A stretch of DNA of 54,652 nt from positions 1-54,652 of the forward strand of contig CAJNOQ010000331.1 of the NCBI GenBank assembly GCA_905250885.1, given 5' to 3'. The notes beneath the pieces were generated by a model. That model did not search any database. It was not told the DNA's origin and was given only the letters and a program-made list of their open reading frames with translations. Both the position numbers and the translations under genes were made by a program. This DNA is from Didymodactylos carnosus. Lineage: Eukaryota; Rotifera; Eurotatoria; Philodinida; Philodinidae. Below, piece after piece: positions 25,240 through 37,025 of the stretch (position 1 is the first letter of the stretch; each line of letters begins with the position of its first letter).

Positions 25240-25524
25240 ATTTTAGCAAAGAAAATTTTAAAAAATCAAAAGGGTTCACAGTCCACATTTTCATCATGGT
25301 CATTATTTCACGGAAACGACAAACTGTTGAGAGGTTCTGTTGGCTAACTTTTTTGTAGTTCGATTACGCTAGACGAAAAAGTTAAACGTTATGCTACTCC
25401 TAGCGTTCCCACTGGACAGTTTGCGATGGGTGCAGCTGTATTCGCCGGGGTTTTAAATGTCATAATGCGCCTTCTGATTCAAAAATGGATTAACCCATCT
25501 TGTCGATCAATTAATTCTCCGTAA
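25240..25524 (+). pseudogene. Coding-like relic with one in-frame stop, unrecognised
   Basis: One frame reads STFSSWSLFHGNDKLLRGSVG, a TAA stop at 25345-25347, then SSITLDEKVKRYATPSVPTG and FAMGAAVFAGVLNVIMRLLI before a final TAA at 25522. Composition and the small-residue hydrophobic segment look like real protein, possibly a membrane segment. Both parts are in the same frame, so this could be a gene copy broken by a single stop. Alternatively an acceptor (TTTTTTGTAG, 25349-25358) starts a true last exon whose upstream exons I could not find. The protein family is not recognised. Confidence 0.35.
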
Positions 25525-25853
25525 AAATCCTACATACTGACTAATTTTGTGGAAATCCTCACCTATTCGAAATTTTTTCTGGATCGGTCGCTGTCGTTTC
25601 CATCCATTAGTCTAGTATATCTTTTGCTTTCCATAGTTTTTGTCTAAAGAGAAAACAACGAACGAAAAAACAGACGAACGATAGGTTTTTTTGATTTCAT
25701 TTGTAAGCCGTTATTCTAAATAGTATCTTGTTGTCAGGTGAACTTTTCTCTTTCTAGCCGTAAATCCCTTCCTGTAATACATGTGTGACTATCCCTCCTT
25801 TTTCATTCACAGAAAAAACTAGAATATATTGGCTTACCTTCTGTGGCTTTCTT

Positions 25854-26177
25854 CACTGTAAATTTGAAAAAAGAAAAGTCTGTGATGTTTTCATCTACTT
25901 TTCTCTGAATCACATGCAAAAGTTCGTTCCCTTATTGAGTAAGATCCGTGACATATGTGATCACGGGCTTTGCAATCTGAAAACTGTCAGTTAGCTCTGT
26001 GATTTTTTACGCACTTTGCTCCATATTTTCACGGAACTGACTGACAGTTTTCAGGTTGAAAAGCCCGTGATCACATATGTCACGGATCTTACTCAATAAG
26101 GGAACGAACTTTTGCATGTGATTCAGAGAAAAGTAGATGAAAAAATCACAGACTTTGCTTTTTTCAAATTTACAGTG
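25854..26177. mobile_element. Near-perfect long hairpin element upstream of SF3B3
   Basis: The left arm (25854-25990) and right arm (26037-26177) are almost exact reverse complements, about 137 bases each, around a 46-base loop. The termini are CACTGTAAATTTG...CAAATTTACAGTG. Landmarks are CGTGACATATGTGATCACGG paired with CCGTGATCACATATGTCACG, and ACTTTTGCATGTGATTCAGA in the right arm. It ends 99 bases before the SF3B3 start codon. The high arm identity implies recent insertion or conversion between arms. It has no coding sequence. Confidence 0.85.
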
Positions 26178-26265
26178 TTGCCGCTCAGGATATGATAGTA
26201 AAGTAGCTTTAGGAGCTGCGCATAATGTGTGCTTGTAAAATAAAAGTAGAGCTGTTTATAGTATA

Positions 26266-26276
26266 TCTTTTCTCAG
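26266..26276 (+). promoter_or_regulatory. Splice-acceptor-like sequence abutting the SF3B3 start codon
   Basis: The bases directly before the ATG read TATCTTTTCTCAG, a pyrimidine tract ending in AG. In a species with spliced-leader trans-splicing (known in bdelloid rotifers) this would be the acceptor; otherwise it would be the 3' end of a 5' UTR intron. An exon start exactly at the ATG is inferred, not proven. Confidence 0.5.
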
Positions 26277-29200
26277 ATGTATCTTTACAACTTGACCCTG
26301 CAAAGACCAAATGGCATCACACATTGTATACATGGAAATTTTTCTGGGCCAAAACAACAAGAAATATGTGTGTCAAGAGGTAAAGTACTTGAAATTTTAA
26401 AGCCAGATCCATCTACTGGAAAAGTTTATACATTACTTACGGTGGAGGTGTTTGGTGTAATTCGATCACTTGTACCAATTCGTCTAACTGGTAGTAATAG
26501 AGGTCAGTACGTGAATCTGTAGTTACATATTTTATTTATCACTTCTTTTTTATAATATAATAGATTATATTGTCATCGGCTCTGATTCTGGTAGAATATT
26601 GATACTGGAATACAATGCATCCAAAAATACACTTGAAAAAGTAAGAATTCTTCCTCTCTCTACTTTATCTTCGATTTAATATTAAATCAAGTAAGCTTTA
26701 CTTATTTAGGTTCATCAGGAGACCTTTGGAAAATCTGGATGCCGTCGAATTGTTCCCGGTCAATTTCTAGCTGTTGATCCAAAAGGTCGTGCACTAATGA
26801 TTGGTAAGATTTTAGATCTTATATATATATATATATGCTGAGTTGTGCGGTTCTACATGAGTATCTGGCCTAATAGCAATTTTTGATAGTAGACATGAGT
26901 TCGTTTCAAGGAGATGATGATCTTGCGTGTCGCTGGGCCACTACTATGACGTTAAATGATTACGTTTGATCCTTATATAATCGATTACAAATTATTTGCT
27001 CTACAAGAAAGTTTTTTAGTTTTGTTTTTTATTGTTCATCCTCTTGACAAAAATATTAATTCGACGTTCTTATTGTTTTAGGTGCTGTGGAAAAACAAAA
27101 ACTTGTTTATATACTGAATCGTGATTCACAAGCGCGTCTAACAATTTCGTCTCCGTTAGAAGCACACAAAGCAAATACAATTACATTTCATACTGTTGGT
27201 GTTGATGTTGGTTTCGAAAATCCAATATTCGCTTGTCTTGAAGTTGATTATGAAGTATGTTTATTTACATCTGTTAACAGGATGGAAACATGCAATATTA
27301 ACCTTTTAGGAGGTGGATAATGATCCAACGGGTCAAGCTTTAAAAGATGTGAAACAAACTTTAACATTTTACGAATTGGATCTCGGTCTAAATCATGTTG
27401 TTCGGAAATATTCAGAGCATTTAGACGAATTTGCCAATTTATTAATAACAGTACCTGGTGGAAATGAAGGTCCGAGTGGTGTATTAATATGTTCCGAAAA
27501 TTATTTAACATTTAAAAATTTTGGTGATCAACCAGATATTCGATGTCCGATTCCTAAAAGAAGAGTGAGTGACCATTTGTTTGCTAATTCCTTAATTTAT
27601 TACTTTTCTTTCTTTTTTTCTCGCAGAGTGATTTGGATGATCCAGAACGTTCAATAATATTTGTCAGTAGTGCAACGCACAAAACAAAAAATATGTTCTT
27701 TTTTCTTGTACAAACCGAACAAGGTGATCTATTTAAAGTTACACTTAATCACGATCCGGATATGGGAATGGTGAGCAGGAATTGTTTTTTTGTTACTCAG
27801 AGTCGTAGTGAATAAAAATTGTACTGATTTTGTAAGCGTGAATTTTCTGCTAGGTTTTTATTCCATATAATTGTTTAAGAACTCTTTCCATTATGTATTC
27901 TGCCATTAACTTGATAGAAAATGATGAGTTTTTACTGATTATGCGTTAGAAGAGCGTATGTGGTCTTTGATTTCCAATTCGTTTTAATCGCTTATTGGCA
28001 GTCTGGCTCACTCTATCTCTTCCTCAATTGAAAGAGAGGAACACCCCATTGTCAGAATCGGCTTGCTCTCCCAAGAGTCTATTTATCTTCAAAGTTATTA
28101 TTGCTATTACATTTAGGTGACAGAAATTCGTCTCAAATATTTTGATACGGTGCCAGTTGCTTCGGCGATGTGTGTGTTGAGAACTGGGTTTTTATTTGTT
28201 GCATCAGAATTCGGCAATCAGTAAGTCTTTATCACGTCAAACATTTAACTTTTCAATAAGTAATTTCATTTTTTGTTTAGTTATCTGTATCAAGTATCAA
28301 ATCTAGGAGACGATGAAGAGCCAGAATTTAGTTCATCTGAGCGACTTGAAGAAGGCGATACTTTTTTTTTTGTGCCAAGAAAGTTGAAAAATTTAATATT
28401 AGTTGATGAAATGGATAGTTTATCACCGATAATGGCATGTCACATAGCCGATTTAGCTAATGAAGATACGCCACAATTGTATGTTGCATGCGGACGTGGA
28501 CCACGTTCAAGCCTCAGAATATTAAGACACGGATTAGAAGTAAGTTAGCATTAGTGGCTCTGTAAAAATAGTTTTTATTGATTGAATTTTTTCAGGTAAC
28601 CGAAATGGCGGTGTCAGAACTGCCTGGTAATCCAAATGCCGTTTGGACAGTAAAGCGACGCGCAGATGGTATGAACTAAAGCCTTGTAATTACAAAGTTC
28701 ATATATGTTCATTTCTTTCTGTGCATTTCAGATGATTTCGATGCGTACATTATTGTTTCATTTATTAACGCAACTCTGGTTTTGTCTATTGGTGAAACTG
28801 TTGAAGAAGTGACTGATTCTGGTTTTCTTGGAACAACACCGACATTAAGCTGTTCACAACTCGGTGAAGATGCACTTGTGCAGGTATAGTTGTGCCCTTT
28901 CTTTCAAAGTACTATTTTTTTCTGATTGTCACGTTTATTCTTTCAGATTTATCGTGAAGGAATACGACATATAAGAGCTGATAAACGTGTTAACGAATGG
29001 CGTGCACCAGGGAAAAGAACAATAACTCAGTGTGTTGTGAATCAACGTCAAGTAGTTATTGCATTAACTGGCGGTGAACTGGTGTATTTTGAAATGGATT
29101 CAGTAAGAGTATTCAATATCTGATATATGTTACTATACGTATTTGTTGTATTAGACTGGCCAATTAAATGAATATACAGAACGTAAAGAAATGACCGGTG

Positions 29201-32200
29201 AAGTAGTGTGTATGGGATTGGGCAGTGTGCCTGAAAATGAACAAAGATCACGATTCTTAGCCGTTGGTTTATCCGATAGTACAGTTCGAATTATTTCACT
29301 TGATCCACAAGTAAAAAGAATGTCATAGTGCTTTTTTTCTGTTTGTCGAAGGTTACATTTTGGTTCTAGGATTGTCTCACTCGATTAAGTATGCAAGCAC
29401 TACCGGCACCGGCTGAATCTTTATGTATTGTTGAAATGAAGACGACTGAAGGTATTGTGGTTGATGCCAGTGGAGGACGGGATCCACAAACGAGATCAAT
29501 TGGAACATCCTATCTTAATATTGGACTTCAGGTATACAAATGATTGCTCTACTCTATAATACATATTGCACTAATTTTAGTTTACCTTAGAATGGTGTAT
29601 TGCTTCGTAGTGTATTAGATTCTGTTACCGGTGATATGTCTGATACACGAACGCGTTATCTTGGCTCAAGACCCGTTAAACTATTTAGAATATCAATGCA
29701 AAATAATGAGGCAGTAAGTATTTCTCGTAATAATGACTCGTACGACAAACAACATCCTATTGATATTTATTGTTCTGAAAGAAATGAAAATTTGAAGCAA
29801 AACTATGATTTTTCTGCTGAAAATTTTACATATTGTAAAACGAGCGAACATTCGCCTTTATTAGACATTATTTTTTCGTTTAGGTGCTTGCGATGTCCAG
29901 TCGTACGTGGTTAAGCTATACATATCAAGGACGATTTCATTTAACACCATTATCGTATGAATCGTTGGAGTATGCAGCCGGTTTTGCCAGTGAACAATGT
30001 CCAGAAGGTATCGTAGCAATCTCTGGCAATACATTAAGGTGAATACATTTTGCGTACTTTGAAAGTAGTTGTGTGATTTTCTTTTGTTAATAAATGACCT
30101 AAAGCGTTTTTATTTTCAGAATCTTAACACTAGAAAAACTTGGTGTAATATTCAATCAGGAAGTACGTCCACTGAAATATACGCCTCGTCGTTTTGTTCT
30201 ACACCCCGAAACGAATATTATATATTTAATTGAAACAGATCATGTTTGTTATACCGAACTAACAAAACAACATAGGAGAGAACAAATGGCAAAAGTGAGC
30301 CGTTCTCTTATTGTTAAAACAAAATTAAACATTCTGATTTATCTTTCTAGGAAATGGTTGATGCAGCCGATGAAGACGATAAAGAGCTAGCATCAGAAAT
30401 GGCAGCGGCTGTTTTATCAGAAAAATTGCCCGAAGAAATATTTGGTACACCAAAAGGTGCAATCGGGATGTGGGCTTCGCAATTGCGAGTTATGGACCCG
30501 ATTAGTGGTGAAACAAAATTTGTCCATGAGTTTGAACAAAACGAATCGGCTCAGAGGTTTGCACTGTGCTATACCAGAATAATTCTTTATTTTAGTTGTA
30601 TTATTTTCTTTTATTCCAGTATCAGTTTAATGAGATTCGAAGCGAGACCTGCGGATACTTTTTTACTAATTGGTGTAGCAAAAGATTTAGTACTCAATCC
30701 ACGTTCACATCTCGGTGGTGTTATATATTGTTTTCTTGTACTTGAAAATGGTGAACGTTTACATTTTATACATAGAACAGTTATTGATGAAGTGCCAGGT
30801 AAAAGAGAAGACTATCAGTTTCTGCATATCATTTGATGATAACTAATGCATATATTACATAATTTAACTTATTGACAATTTCTCTACTCAACTCTTATTT
30901 ATTCTCTGTTATAGGAGCAATTTGCCCATTAGCTGGTCGAGCATTAATTAGTGTTGGAGCAAGTCTTCGTGTTTATGAAATAGGGAAAAAGAAATTGTTG
31001 AAAAAATGTGAAAATAAAGTAAGTGATGTTTTTCGTCTGTTGATCATCACTGTTAGGGAAGGAAAAAAAAAATTTTTAGATACTATTTTATCAAATTAAT
31101 TTTCTTGCACAGTTAAAATTCAATATTCCCGGCTTCTTTTTATCAAGACGATGTTTCTGTATTGAGCGAATTATCTATATAAATGATGAGTCTAACCCGC
31201 TTTACGGCGAAACTACGTCGGAGTAAGTGTATTGATATTCTCTGACTTTATACAGGTGGCCTCTAAAGCCATCATGGGAATTGCAGAGTTTGTAGTACTC
31301 GTTAAACTAAGTAGAATGGTAAAAAGAAGTTGAAAAATCTCTTGACATCATGGTTTATGAGAACTCATAAATTATTAGTTTCTTGTTGACGCTGGTATAT
31401 AACACTCGAAACAACTCAAAAAATAAGATGTATTATTTGAATTCTAGAAACCGCCTTCCGGATTCCCATGACTAATCACATATGTCATTCTGTAGTGCAA
31501 AACGGACTCTACAACACTGCACTAGCATATTTTCTTACAATAAATTCTGGCTGACTTATGTCATTCTGAATATAGAGTGTTATACATAAGTGAGTATTTT
31601 AGCAAACTGAATAAAAAAAGTTTTATAATTTTTCGTGAAAACATATTTGCTAGTAGTGAGAAATTCTGTAGTTATGAATTGAGAAAATATCGAGTTAGAT
31701 ATATACATAATTTTCCACTATTATGTATAATACGATATATTCAGAATAACATAAGCCAGCCACAATTTATTATAAAAAACACGTCCCCACGTCTCTTGTT
31801 TCGCATGGCGAAAACCGGAGCCCTCGAGCTGCTTTCAATCAAAAGTTATTCAAAAAATAGCCACGGGTCTTATATTGTGAAATGGTTAGTAGTAAATGCA
31901 AAAATTTGTCGTGTAATAAAATTCTCAGTGGTTTCATCATGATAAAAATTATTCAGAAATCTCTGCGAAGTTTCTTCAAAACATAGAAGAGCTCTGTCTC
32001 GTTTTCCTCTCTTAATCGAAGGCGCTACTTTTATCATAGCAATGGAAAAGAAATACGCGTGGTTTTTATTTCGAAGCAGCTATGCTACTGAACATCTATC
32101 GCTTCTATATAAAATTAGTTTGACTTCTAATTATACGGACGTTTCTCTAATTTAGAATGTACCAAATCATATCATTACTCTTCACACAATGGGTCATCGT

Positions 32201-33238
32201 GTGTTTGCCACTGATGTACAAGAAAGTGTACATTTTATTCGTTATAAAAAAATGGAAAATCAGTTGATTGTATTTGCTGATGATACAAGTCCTCGATTTT
32301 CGGTAGCTAGTTGTTTATTAGATTATAGCACAGTTTGTGTTACAGACAAATTTGGAAATATAACTGTTGTATGTATCACACCCTTCTGTCGTACCTTTAG
32401 TTTCATTATTTTTGACTTTCTTTAGTTACGTCTTCCAGCTGACGCCAACGATGAGGTCGATATTGATCCGACTGGCAGTAAAGGATTGTGGGATCGTGGC
32501 TTATTGAATGGTGCATCCAACAAGGTAAAGTAAACTCAGTTATTTATTTTTCGTATTATTGATATATATATATATATACCTATATACTTATTTTTAGTGT
32601 GATGTTCTTTCTCAATTTCATATTGGTGAAATAGTAACATCCGTACAACGAGCAACATTAATACCCGGTGGTTCTGAATCACTTGTTTACACAACAATCT
32701 CAGGAACAATTGGTGCTTTATTGCCATTTTCCTCTCATGAAGTATGTATTGTATGTAAAAACAAAAGTTATAAATATCCATGTGAAGCGATATTTTATCT
32801 GTTGTTTACAATTTTGACATAAAATATGTGATCTAACTAGAGTTGTCTAATACTAATTACACATTAAACTTCATTTTCGATACTTTCTGATAATCACGTG
32901 TGTGGTGGTTTTTTCCTCTTCTAGGATCATGATTTTTTTCAACATCTTGAAATGCACATGCGTTCTGAATATCAAACTCTATGTGGTCGTGATCAAAGTG
33001 CATTTCGTTCTTACTATCTTCCGGTTAAAGTAAGTGAAATAGATAATGATGGGAGAATGTATTTCGCCTATATCACGTTTGGATCTATCTATTTTAGCAT
33101 GTGATAGACGGCGATCTATGTGAACAATATTCGAATCTTGATATGGCAAAACAAAAACTAATAGCTGACGGATTGGATCGCACTCCTAGCGAAGTATCGA
33201 AAAAACTTGAAGATCTAAGAACGAGATACGCGTTTTAA
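26277..33238 (+). CDS. SF3B3: Splicing factor 3B subunit 3 (SF3b130/SAP130)
   Basis: Subunit of SF3b in the U2 snRNP; its three beta-propellers scaffold SF3B1 and support branch-site recognition. Twenty-four exons join in frame to 1224 residues (human about 1217): 26277-26502, 26564-26640, 26710-26803, 27082-27254, 27310-27564, 27627-27770, 28117-28220, 28281-28539, 28596-28668, 28732-28883, 28947-29102, 29155-29310, 29370-29531, 29591-29713, 29884-30038, 30120-30294, 30351-30556, 30620-30798, 30915-31018, 32156-32368, 32426-32524, 32598-32741, 32925-33029, 33098-33238. The N-terminus [13 protein letters not shown] and C-terminus [12 protein letters not shown] match the family end to end; [39 protein letters not shown] and [13 protein letters not shown] are almost unchanged. 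The ATG begins the conserved N-terminus and lies on an AG acceptor. Introns are mostly 50-80 bases; intron 19 is 1137 bases. The gene looks intact and constitutive. Confidence 0.97.
31019..32155 (+). repeat. Inflated SF3B3 intron 19 carrying repeat DNA
   Basis: This intron is over three times longer than any other in the gene. It contains an inverted repeat: AAATTCTGGCTGACTTATGT at 31542 pairs with ACATAAGCCAGCCACAATTT ending near 31777. Just to the right, 31783-31865 resembles the block at 9388-9470. The reading frame across the junction (ENK|NVPNH) shows that nothing coding is lost. An element insertion most simply explains the length. A 121-residue frame at 31577-31942 is non-coding. Confidence 0.65.
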
Positions 33239-33355
33239 GTTTAATTTCTTTCTCCGCCTAGTCCTTTTGTATATAGAATATATGTTGTGCGTAATTTGTG
33301 GTATCTCCGTTTTTTATGGAACTGTCACATTTTCTTCAGTATCAGCCAAATACTG

Positions 33356-33361
33356 AATAAA
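33356..33361 (+). promoter_or_regulatory. Poly(A) signal AATAAA of SF3B3
   Basis: AATAAA lies 118 bases after the SF3B3 stop codon, followed by a T-rich stretch; it is the first canonical signal downstream. Confidence 0.6.
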
Positions 33362-33858
33362 TATTTGTTTTCTATACATGTTTTTGTATTTTTAAATTTG
33401 AATTGTTGTTGACTGTGAAGTAAATAATGTTAAATACATATAAAATAAAAACTGACATTTGAGTTGGTAACGAGAAAGTTGGTAACGTATTTTCATAAAA
33501 GTGTTCTCTGTGCAATCAACAAAATGTTCAAATGTTTTGTGTCAATGTTAGATGTCACATACGCGCCCTTTGCACTCGTTGTGAACTGAATACTTTTGTT
33601 AATCCTCACTCTCCGACTATTCATATTTAAATGTATATCAATAATATGGACGTATTTAATCTGATAATAAACAAATTATGATCAACAGTATATATTTAAT
33701 GACTGATCGCTGATTCATGAGAGTGTGGACAAAAATATTACAAAAAAAAGTTTCCAGAAATGTAAATGAGTACACCTTATCACAATGTCGACAAGCTGGT
33801 CTAATCTTTCTTTAGCATTTCTTCTTTGTGTTATTTCTGACTTTGCTGACTTATTTAA

Positions 33859-34690
33859 GGATACCTCCCTCTGTTTTGACCCTCTTGAAAATCGAATCGA
33901 GGTGAAATTTATATCGGAGATCGGACATCGAAAATGTATTTTTGCTCAGAATTTTCTGACGTGCTCTTCTATGGGTTTTCTAGAAAACTCCAGTTTTCAT
34001 CGGGTCACATTACGACCCCTCGAAAAAATGGTTCGATCGAGCTCAAAATTTTACCACATTTACTTTGAACCTTATCTCAAGATTTTAATTTTTCTTTTCG
34101 AAAAATATACTTTCCTTCTCGAGATATTCGAAAAATACTAAAACTCCTGTATAAAAAACCGGTTTTTTTGTTTTAAAAACCTTCTCATGCCGAAAGTTGG
34201 AATCGAAAATGCTTAAGAAAAATTTACATCCTGAGACAGGGTCTAAAGTCTCTGGGGTAAAAGTTTAAGCTCGATCCGACCATTTTTTCGAGGAATCATA
34301 ATGTGATCCGATTGAAGGGACTATCGAAAAAACGCATAGTGAGAAAAACACATTCTACATAGGGCTCTGCTTTTTAGGGCATTTGCGATGATGCGCATAC
34401 CTTCACGAAAACTAAGCGGAAAATTCTGGAAGACGTCTCATTTTAAAGAGAACACTTTCGTCTATTAGACTATGTGTAAGAAAAAGTTTTGAATATATAG
34501 AAGTGGAGAGAAAAATTTACGAACCTAAAAAAATTGAGATTTTCGAGGCTTTGAAGGAAAAACTTCATAATTTTTTCAAGGAAGGTCATGAAGAACTGGA
34601 AGTGGTCTCATTTTATAGTCCAGAGTTTCCTTTATATTAGACTATGTTCAGCTCAAGATGAAACTTTTCTGCAATAAAGAGAGGGTACAC
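33859..34690 (+). mobile_element. TTAA-flanked non-autonomous DNA element, copy 2
   Basis: The 832-base unit starts GGATACCTCCCTCT after TTAA (33855-33858) and ends AGAGAGGGTACAC before TTAA (34691-34694), giving short imperfect terminal inverted repeats. Internally, GGTCACATTACGACCCCTCG and the following bases pair with a later GCTCGATCCGACCATTTTTT...ATAATGTGATCCGA block, so it also folds back. It is the reverse-complement relative of 23136-23973, with nearly the same length. No transposase frame is present; the 118-residue frame at 33785-34141 spans the boundary and is not a gene. Confidence 0.8.
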
Positions 34691-35986
34691 TTAAGATATG
34701 CCACCAATTCATAAACATAGCATGATTTTTTTCCCTTGTTTTTGGTATTGTTGGATAGAGCTTATCGAGCTATCTGGAAAACATTTGATTTTAGATTTTC
34801 GGAAGACATTTTTTGATAAAAAAATCTAAAATATTGATTTTTTAAAAATGGACAAAAATGAGAACATTTTTGAGCTCTCTATCCAAGGACAAGAAAATGA
34901 AAAAAAATGTTCTGTTCACGTTTTGAATTTCCCGCATCTGACCTGGTAAAAAACATAAAACAATAAACAGCTTTATCATATGGCAAATAGCTTTTTTCTA
35001 TATACTAGTAGCAACAAATAGATGCAGCAGTAAATATGCAAGTTTATAGAACGAAAAATGTTTGTGCCCTATGTGCTACTATGCATTATGTTTCGTAGCG
35101 ACCGATCAACAGTGTGAATTACTTCTTTTTTTTCTTCGCATTTTATTCAATTCTAATAAAAATTAATTTTGTTTAAATTACTTAAGAACAGCATCACAGC
35201 TTTTAATGATTGTTTTCATGTGCTAATAGTCTTGCACTTCGACTAAATATTCTTGTGAGTGTCGTCAAACTTCTGGTATGTCTATACAAAGATTTGGACA
35301 ATAAACCAGAATAAATAGATGAATATTTTTGCATGAGTTAAAAATAGAAAGATCAGCTGTTTTTCATATAATATCCTTTTGCGTATTTGAAAAGGATTTT
35401 CAACCAAAAATGTCACACGAGTAAACAGCCAACTCGTCAAACTGCATCGAATAATATATAATACAAAAAAAAACGATTAAAGAAAAAAGGTTTCAAAGTC
35501 AAAAAATTCGGCATAGGTTTTCACTTTCCACTAACAAACTTTTTTCCTTAAAACAAATGTTTAGAGGTATATAAAGTTAAACCAATCGATTTTAACAAGA
35601 AAAATATCTATCCTCTTAAGAAATTTCCTGGTTGGATCCTAGTGTTTTAGGATTCTTCTAGGAAGTTATTAGGTGGATACTGAATGTTAAGATCCTGTAA
35701 GATCCTAGTAGGAAATAAATAAGAAGTACGTAGGAGTTTGTCTAGGATAAACCAAGTAAGCATAAACGAGTCGGGAAAATGCACAAAATGTTTTCTTCCC
35801 GTTAACTGATTAGATTCGTATGATCCAAATTTTCTTGTTTTCCAAGTGTATTGATTTGTCGCATGTTTTTCTGATAAAAAAAACGAACATAATACATTCT
35901 CATTTTTACCGAATAGTATTTAATGTATGATATTTGGTTAAAGATTTATAATTAATAGAAAATGTATTTTACCAAAGGTATATAAT

Positions 35987-37025
35987 ATGTTACACTCATT
36001 CATTGTCACTTTGGTTCGTAGTTTATATATCAACAAAGCTATAGTCATAGACATAACTGGGCATACATATTTAAGAGTGATTTTAACGAGAAAACTACAA
36101 TGGAATGCACATCAACAGTATGTGTTGAGTAAGTGTGAAAAAATTTTAAATCTAATGAAAAAATTCAAAAGAATATTAAGTACATCGACGTTGAATCAAA
36201 TGTATAAATCTTTCGTTCTTTCTATTATTACATACGCCTGTACGGTTTATATAAATAAGTATAATATTTCTATTTTCGATCATTACAATATCGAGCTAGT
36301 CTAATTGCATCTGAAACATTGCATTTGAGTAGCAAACAAAATATTAGAGAAACCCCTATGGAGACAAAAATTACTTTTGATAAATTTTTAAATTAAGGCC
36401 AATGCATAAAATTGTTTCAGATCAAACACAGCATTTCTTATGTAAACATATCCCTTTTACCAGAAATAACATGTATAATGCTCGATCAAATAATTTAAAC
36501 TTACTTCAGTCAATTTACGAAAAGAATGAAAATTTTTGTTCATCATTTTTTCCCTTACACCATCACACTATGAAATGAATACTCTTCCTTTAAAGATGAA
36601 GACAATTTTTCGGTGTAGCAGTTTTGGGAAGGAACTTTTACAACATTTTTAGTTACTTCGACAGAATATACCGCTCAAGAGAATTGACAGAACAGCTGAC
36701 ATCGCTTTTCAACAGATGAGAGTGGATTTTTCAGTTTTAAGCAGTGACTTATTTAGAAGACATTTGATTACCACAGAAAAACTATGTGAATGGGGAGGAT
36801 CTGAAACAGTAAAACATTTCTTTCTTGTCCTAACTATCGTCTAGCAACAGTAAATCTGTTTGAACAAATAGAACAACGTGACTCAGATATTGACATGACC
36901 TACTATAGTAGGTTCATGCCTATGTCAATGTGTTTTCGCAGTAGTATACTACTACGAAAAGATCTGGATTTTGAGCTGTATAAAGGTCTCTACAGAATGA
37001 TTAATTATACAATCTGTTATTGATA
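35987..37025 (+). pseudogene. Decayed non-LTR retrotransposon (LINE) 3' end
   Basis: Fragments of a LINE ORF2 C-terminus lie in shifting frames. The first (35987-36304) has HTYLRVILTRKLQWNAHQQY, like the YLGV...W..H block after the reverse-transcriptase core, then KCEKILNLMKKFKRI and LNQMYKSFVLSIITYACTVY. Further on come RNNMYNARSNNLNLLQSIYE, RIDRTADIAFQQMRVDFSVL, then LCEWGGSETVKHFF and, in another frame, CPNYRLATVNLFEQIEQRDS, the terminal Cys-His knuckle region of such ORFs. Stops and frameshifts separate the pieces, and the reverse-transcriptase catalytic core and endonuclease are absent, as expected of a 5'-truncated dead copy. The clade (for example jockey, CR1 or RTE type) cannot be fixed. 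Confidence 0.8.

Larger units (their letters stand above)
19451..26276. other. Repeat-rich interval between COUP-TF and SF3B3
   Basis: After the presumed COUP-TF 3' UTR (to about 20.1 kb) the sequence has no intact gene. It holds two coding-like relics (22200-22355, 25240-25524), a fragment of the TCGA-rich element (22698-22815), a tandem TCATGAAACT triplet at 22860-22892, the TTAA-flanked element (23136-23973) and two long hairpins (24377-24865, 25854-26177). The segment from 20.1 to 22.1 kb is plain AT-rich DNA with nothing recognisable. Confidence 0.6.

Noticed and set aside
29600..29914. Read-through frame across SF3B3 intron 14
   Set aside because: The intron (29714-29883) is 170 bases and shifts the frame; the conserved protein requires its removal.
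33785..34141. 118-residue plus-strand frame
   Set aside because: Spans the left boundary of the TTAA-flanked element; not protein-like.
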